The notes below the pieces were generated by a model. It made no database searches, was not told the origin of the DNA, and was given only the letters and a program-made list of their open reading frames with translations. 64,000 nucleotides of DNA from Streptomyces sp. NRRL S-646 (GTDB lineage: Bacteria; Actinomycetota; Actinomycetes; Streptomycetales; Streptomycetaceae). Below, piece after piece: positions 61,958-64,000 of the stretch. A program made the position numbers and the translations under genes. The stretch spans positions 248,001 to 312,000 of the forward strand of contig NZ_JODC01000004.1 of the NCBI RefSeq assembly GCF_000720765.1. Reading direction: 5' to 3'. The number at the start of each line of letters is the position of its first letter. Within the stretch, counting starts at the first letter, position 1.

Positions 61958-64000
61958 GTGACCCTCATCGATCAGCTGCCGCCGACCGCCGACCCCGACG
62001 CCCTCTACGAAGCCTTCGAGTCGTGGGCCCAGGAGCGAGGTCTCACCCTCTATCCCCATCAGGAGGAGGCGCTGATCGAGGTGGTCTCCGGTGCGAACGT
62101 GATCGTGTCGACGCCGACCGGCTCCGGCAAGAGCATGATCGCTGCCGGTGCGCACTTCGCCGCCCTGGCGCGGGACGAGGTCACCTTCTACACCGCTCCG
62201 ATCAAGGCGCTCGTCTCGGAGAAGTTCTTCGAACTGTGCAAGATCTTCGGAACCGAGAACGTCGGCATGCTCACCGGCGACGCGTCCGTCAACTCGGACG
62301 CGCCCGTGATCTGCTGCACCGCCGAGGTCCTCGCCTCGATCGCACTGCGCGACGGCAAGGACGCGGACGTCGGCCAGGTCGTCATGGACGAGTTCCACTT
62401 CTATGCGGAGGGGGACCGCGGCTGGGCCTGGCAGATCCCGATCCTGGAGCTGCCCCAGGCGCAGTTCGTCCTGATGTCGGCCACGCTCGGCGACGTCTCG
62501 ATGTTCGAGAAGGACCTCACCCGGCGCACCGGCCGCCCCACGTCGGTGGTCCGCTCGGCGACCCGCCCGGTCCCGCTGTCCTACGAATACCGGCTCACCC
62601 CGCTCACGGAGACGCTGACCGAGCTGCTGGAGACCCGGCAGGCGCCGGTCTACATCGTGCACTTCACGCAGGCGCAGGCCGTGGAGCGGGCGCAGGCCCT
62701 GATGAGCATCAACATGTCCACGCGGGAGGAGAAGGACAAGATCGCCGAGCTGATCGGCAACTTCCGCTTCACCACCAAGTTCGGCCGCAACCTCTCCCGC
62801 TATGTGCGGCACGGCATCGGCGTCCACCACGCCGGGATGCTGCCCAAGTACCGGCGCCTGGTGGAGAAGCTGGCGCAGGCCGGTCTGCTGAAGGTGATCT
62901 GCGGTACGGACACGCTCGGTGTGGGCGTCAACGTGCCCATCCGCACGGTGCTGTTCACGGCGCTGACGAAGTACGACGGCAGCCGTGTGCGCACGCTGCG
63001 CGCCCGTGAGTTCCACCAGATCGCCGGCCGTGCCGGGCGGGCCGGTTTCGACACGGCCGGCTTTGTCGTCGCCCAGGCCCCCGAACATGTCGTGGAGAAC
63101 GAGAAGGCCCTTGCGAAGGCGGGCGACGACCCGAAGAAGCGCCGCAAGGTCGTCCGCAAGAAGGCGCCGGAGGGCTTCGTCGGGTGGACGGAGAACACCT
63201 TCGAGAAGCTCATTGCCTCCGATCCGGAGCCGCTGACCTCCCGCTTCCGGGTGACGCACACGATGCTGCTGTCGGTGATCGCCCGCCCGGGCAACGCCTT
63301 CGAGGCGATGCGCCATCTGCTGGAGGACAACCACGAGCCGCGCAAGCAGCAACTGCGGCACATCCGGCGGGCGATCGCCATCTACCGCTCGTTGCTGGAC
63401 GGCGGCATCGTCGAGAAGCTCGACGAGCCGGACGCCACCGGCCGCATCGTCCGCCTCACTGTTGATCTGCAGCAGGACTTCGCGCTCAACCAGCCGCTGT
63501 CCACGTTCGCGCTCGCCGCATTCGAACTCCTCGAACCCGAATCGCCGTCCTACGCCCTGGACATGGTGTCCGTCGTCGAGTCGACGCTGGACGATCCGCG
63601 GCAGATCCTCGTCGCCCAGCAGAACAAGGCCAAGGGCGAGGCCGTGGCCGCGATGAAGGCGGACGGCGTCGAGTACGAGGAGCGCATGGAACGCCTCCAG
63701 GACATCAGCTACCCCAAGCCCCTGGAGGAGCTGCTCTTCCACGCCTACGACACCTACCGCAAGAGCCACCCGTGGGTGGGCGACCATCCGCTGTCGCCGA
63801 AGTCCGTCATCCGGGACATGTACGAACGGGCCATGTCCTTCACGGAGTTGGTGTCCTTCTACGAGCTGGCCCGCACCGAGGGCATCGTCCTGCGCTACCT
63901 CGCCAGCGCCTACAAGACCCTCGACCACAACATCCCCGACGACCTCAAGTCCGAGGACCTGCAGGACCTCATCGAGTGGCTCGGTGAGATGGTCCGCCAG
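61958..64000 (+). CDS. DEAD/DEAH-box helicase with DUF3516 domain (runs off the window)
   Basis: At least 681 codons from GTG 61958, no stop before 64000. Superfamily II helicase: Walker A STPTGSGKSMIA, motif II VVMDEFHFYA (DEFH variant of DEVH), motif III MSATLG, a C-terminal helicase half with VHHAGMLPKYRRLVEKLAQA and GTDTLGVGVNVP, and motif VI HQIAGRAGRAG. This is the Ski2/Mtr4-like subgroup. After it, residues from about 420 onward (KLIASDPEPLTSRFRVTHTM, then LLEDNHEPRKQQLRHIRRAI) belong to the DUF3516 region. Expected to unwind RNA or DNA; its substrate is unknown. Confidence 0.93.
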   Translation, partial: MTLIDQLPPTADPDALYEAFESWAQERGLTLYPHQEEALIEVVSGANVIVSTPTGSGKSMIAAGAHFAALARDEVTFYTAPIKALVSEKFFELCKIFGTENVGMLTGDASVNSDAPVICCTAEVLASIALRDGKDADVGQVVMDEFHFYAEGDRGWAWQIPILELPQAQFVLMSATLGDVSMFEKDLTRRTGRPTSVVRSATRPVPLSYEYRLTPLTETLTELLETRQAPVYIVHFTQAQAVERAQALMSINMSTREEKDKIAELIGNFRFTTKFGRNLSRYVRHGIGVHHAGMLPKYRRLVEKLAQAGLLKVICGTDTLGVGVNVPIRTVLFTALTKYDGSRVRTLRAREFHQIAGRAGRAGFDTAGFVVAQAPEHVVENEKALAKAGDDPKKRRKVVRKKAPEGFVGWTENTFEKLIASDPEPLTSRFRVTHTMLLSVIARPGNAFEAMRHLLEDNHEPRKQQLRHIRRAIAIYRSLLDGGIVEKLDEPDATGRIVRLTVDLQQDFALNQPLSTFALAAFELLEPESPSYALDMVSVVESTLDDPRQILVAQQNKAKGEAVAAMKADGVEYEERMERLQDISYPKPLEELLFHAYDTYRKSHPWVGDHPLSPKSVIRDMYERAMSFTELVSFYELARTEGIVLRYLASAYKTLDHNIPDDLKSEDLQDLIEWLGEMVRQ

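Noticed and set aside
61151..63928. 925-residue minus-strand frame opposite the helicase
   Set aside because: Shadow of the helicase, which has all seven helicase-type motifs on the plus strand.

Overview
The window is high-GC actinobacterial DNA and almost certainly chromosomal Streptomyces. Frequent GTG starts, ATGA-coupled genes, long spurious antisense frames, a SapB/AmfS-type lanthipeptide locus, a whiE-type spore pigment cluster, class F sortase and dense secreted peptidoglycan hydrolases all point that way. No tRNA, rRNA, CRISPR array or transposase was seen. The first gene (cytochrome P450) and the last (DUF3516-type helicase) run off the window.

Layout. 1-8.5 kb: P450 fragment, then an amf/ram-type class III lanthipeptide cluster (synthetase, 39-aa precursor, two half ABC exporters, LuxR-type regulator). 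It has two oddities: a 170-bp tandem duplication at the exporter gene junction and a 38-residue repeat-expanded linker in AmfA. 8.6-19.4 kb: a beta-helix secreted protein and an O-methyltransferase, then a minus-strand whiE-like type II polyketide operon (SchA/CurD-type protein, cupin, KS-alpha, CLF, ACP, two cyclases). A class F sortase and its probable wall-anchored substrate sit between that operon and the flavin hydroxylase. 19.6-24.6 kb: MFS transporter, a Ser/Thr kinase fused to an extracellular GH114-like domain, a DinB protein, and decayed TPR, MFS and amine-oxidase fragments.

24.7-28.4 kb: a cell-wall island. Three secreted proteins (GH25 lysozyme with two peptidoglycan-binding domains, a small Cys-containing protein, a Tat-type M15 carboxypeptidase) face a membrane-tethered HTH protein whose outside carries a peptidoglycan-binding domain and an apparently inactive lysozyme-like domain. 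28.6-30.6 kb: PLP decarboxylase with divergent MarR. 30.9-40.3 kb: two large PP2C/SpoIIE phosphatases around a ribose-type ABC importer. 40.4-42.1 kb: a cyclase-family hydrolase and YjbQ. 42.2-46.3 kb: a cysteine-rich leader peptide, an ssuCBA-like sulfonate importer and a flavin monooxygenase.

46.3-64 kb: MltG-like protein with a Gln/Asn/Ser/Pro repeat tail, an ABC exporter with divergent MarR, DctA, a secreted PNGase A-like protein, an L,D-transpeptidase-like lipoprotein, a heterodimeric ABC exporter with one degenerate ATP site, a lipoprotein beside an ECF sigma/anti-sigma pair, DUF5709, zinc-independent L31, a carboxymuconolactone-decarboxylase-fold protein lacking its usual cysteines, a membrane hydrolase and the helicase.

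Common theme: many genes serve the developing cell surface (surface peptide, spore pigment, wall anchoring, wall hydrolases, sigma-factor phosphatases). Functions are inferred from recognised motifs and family knowledge; no database search was run.
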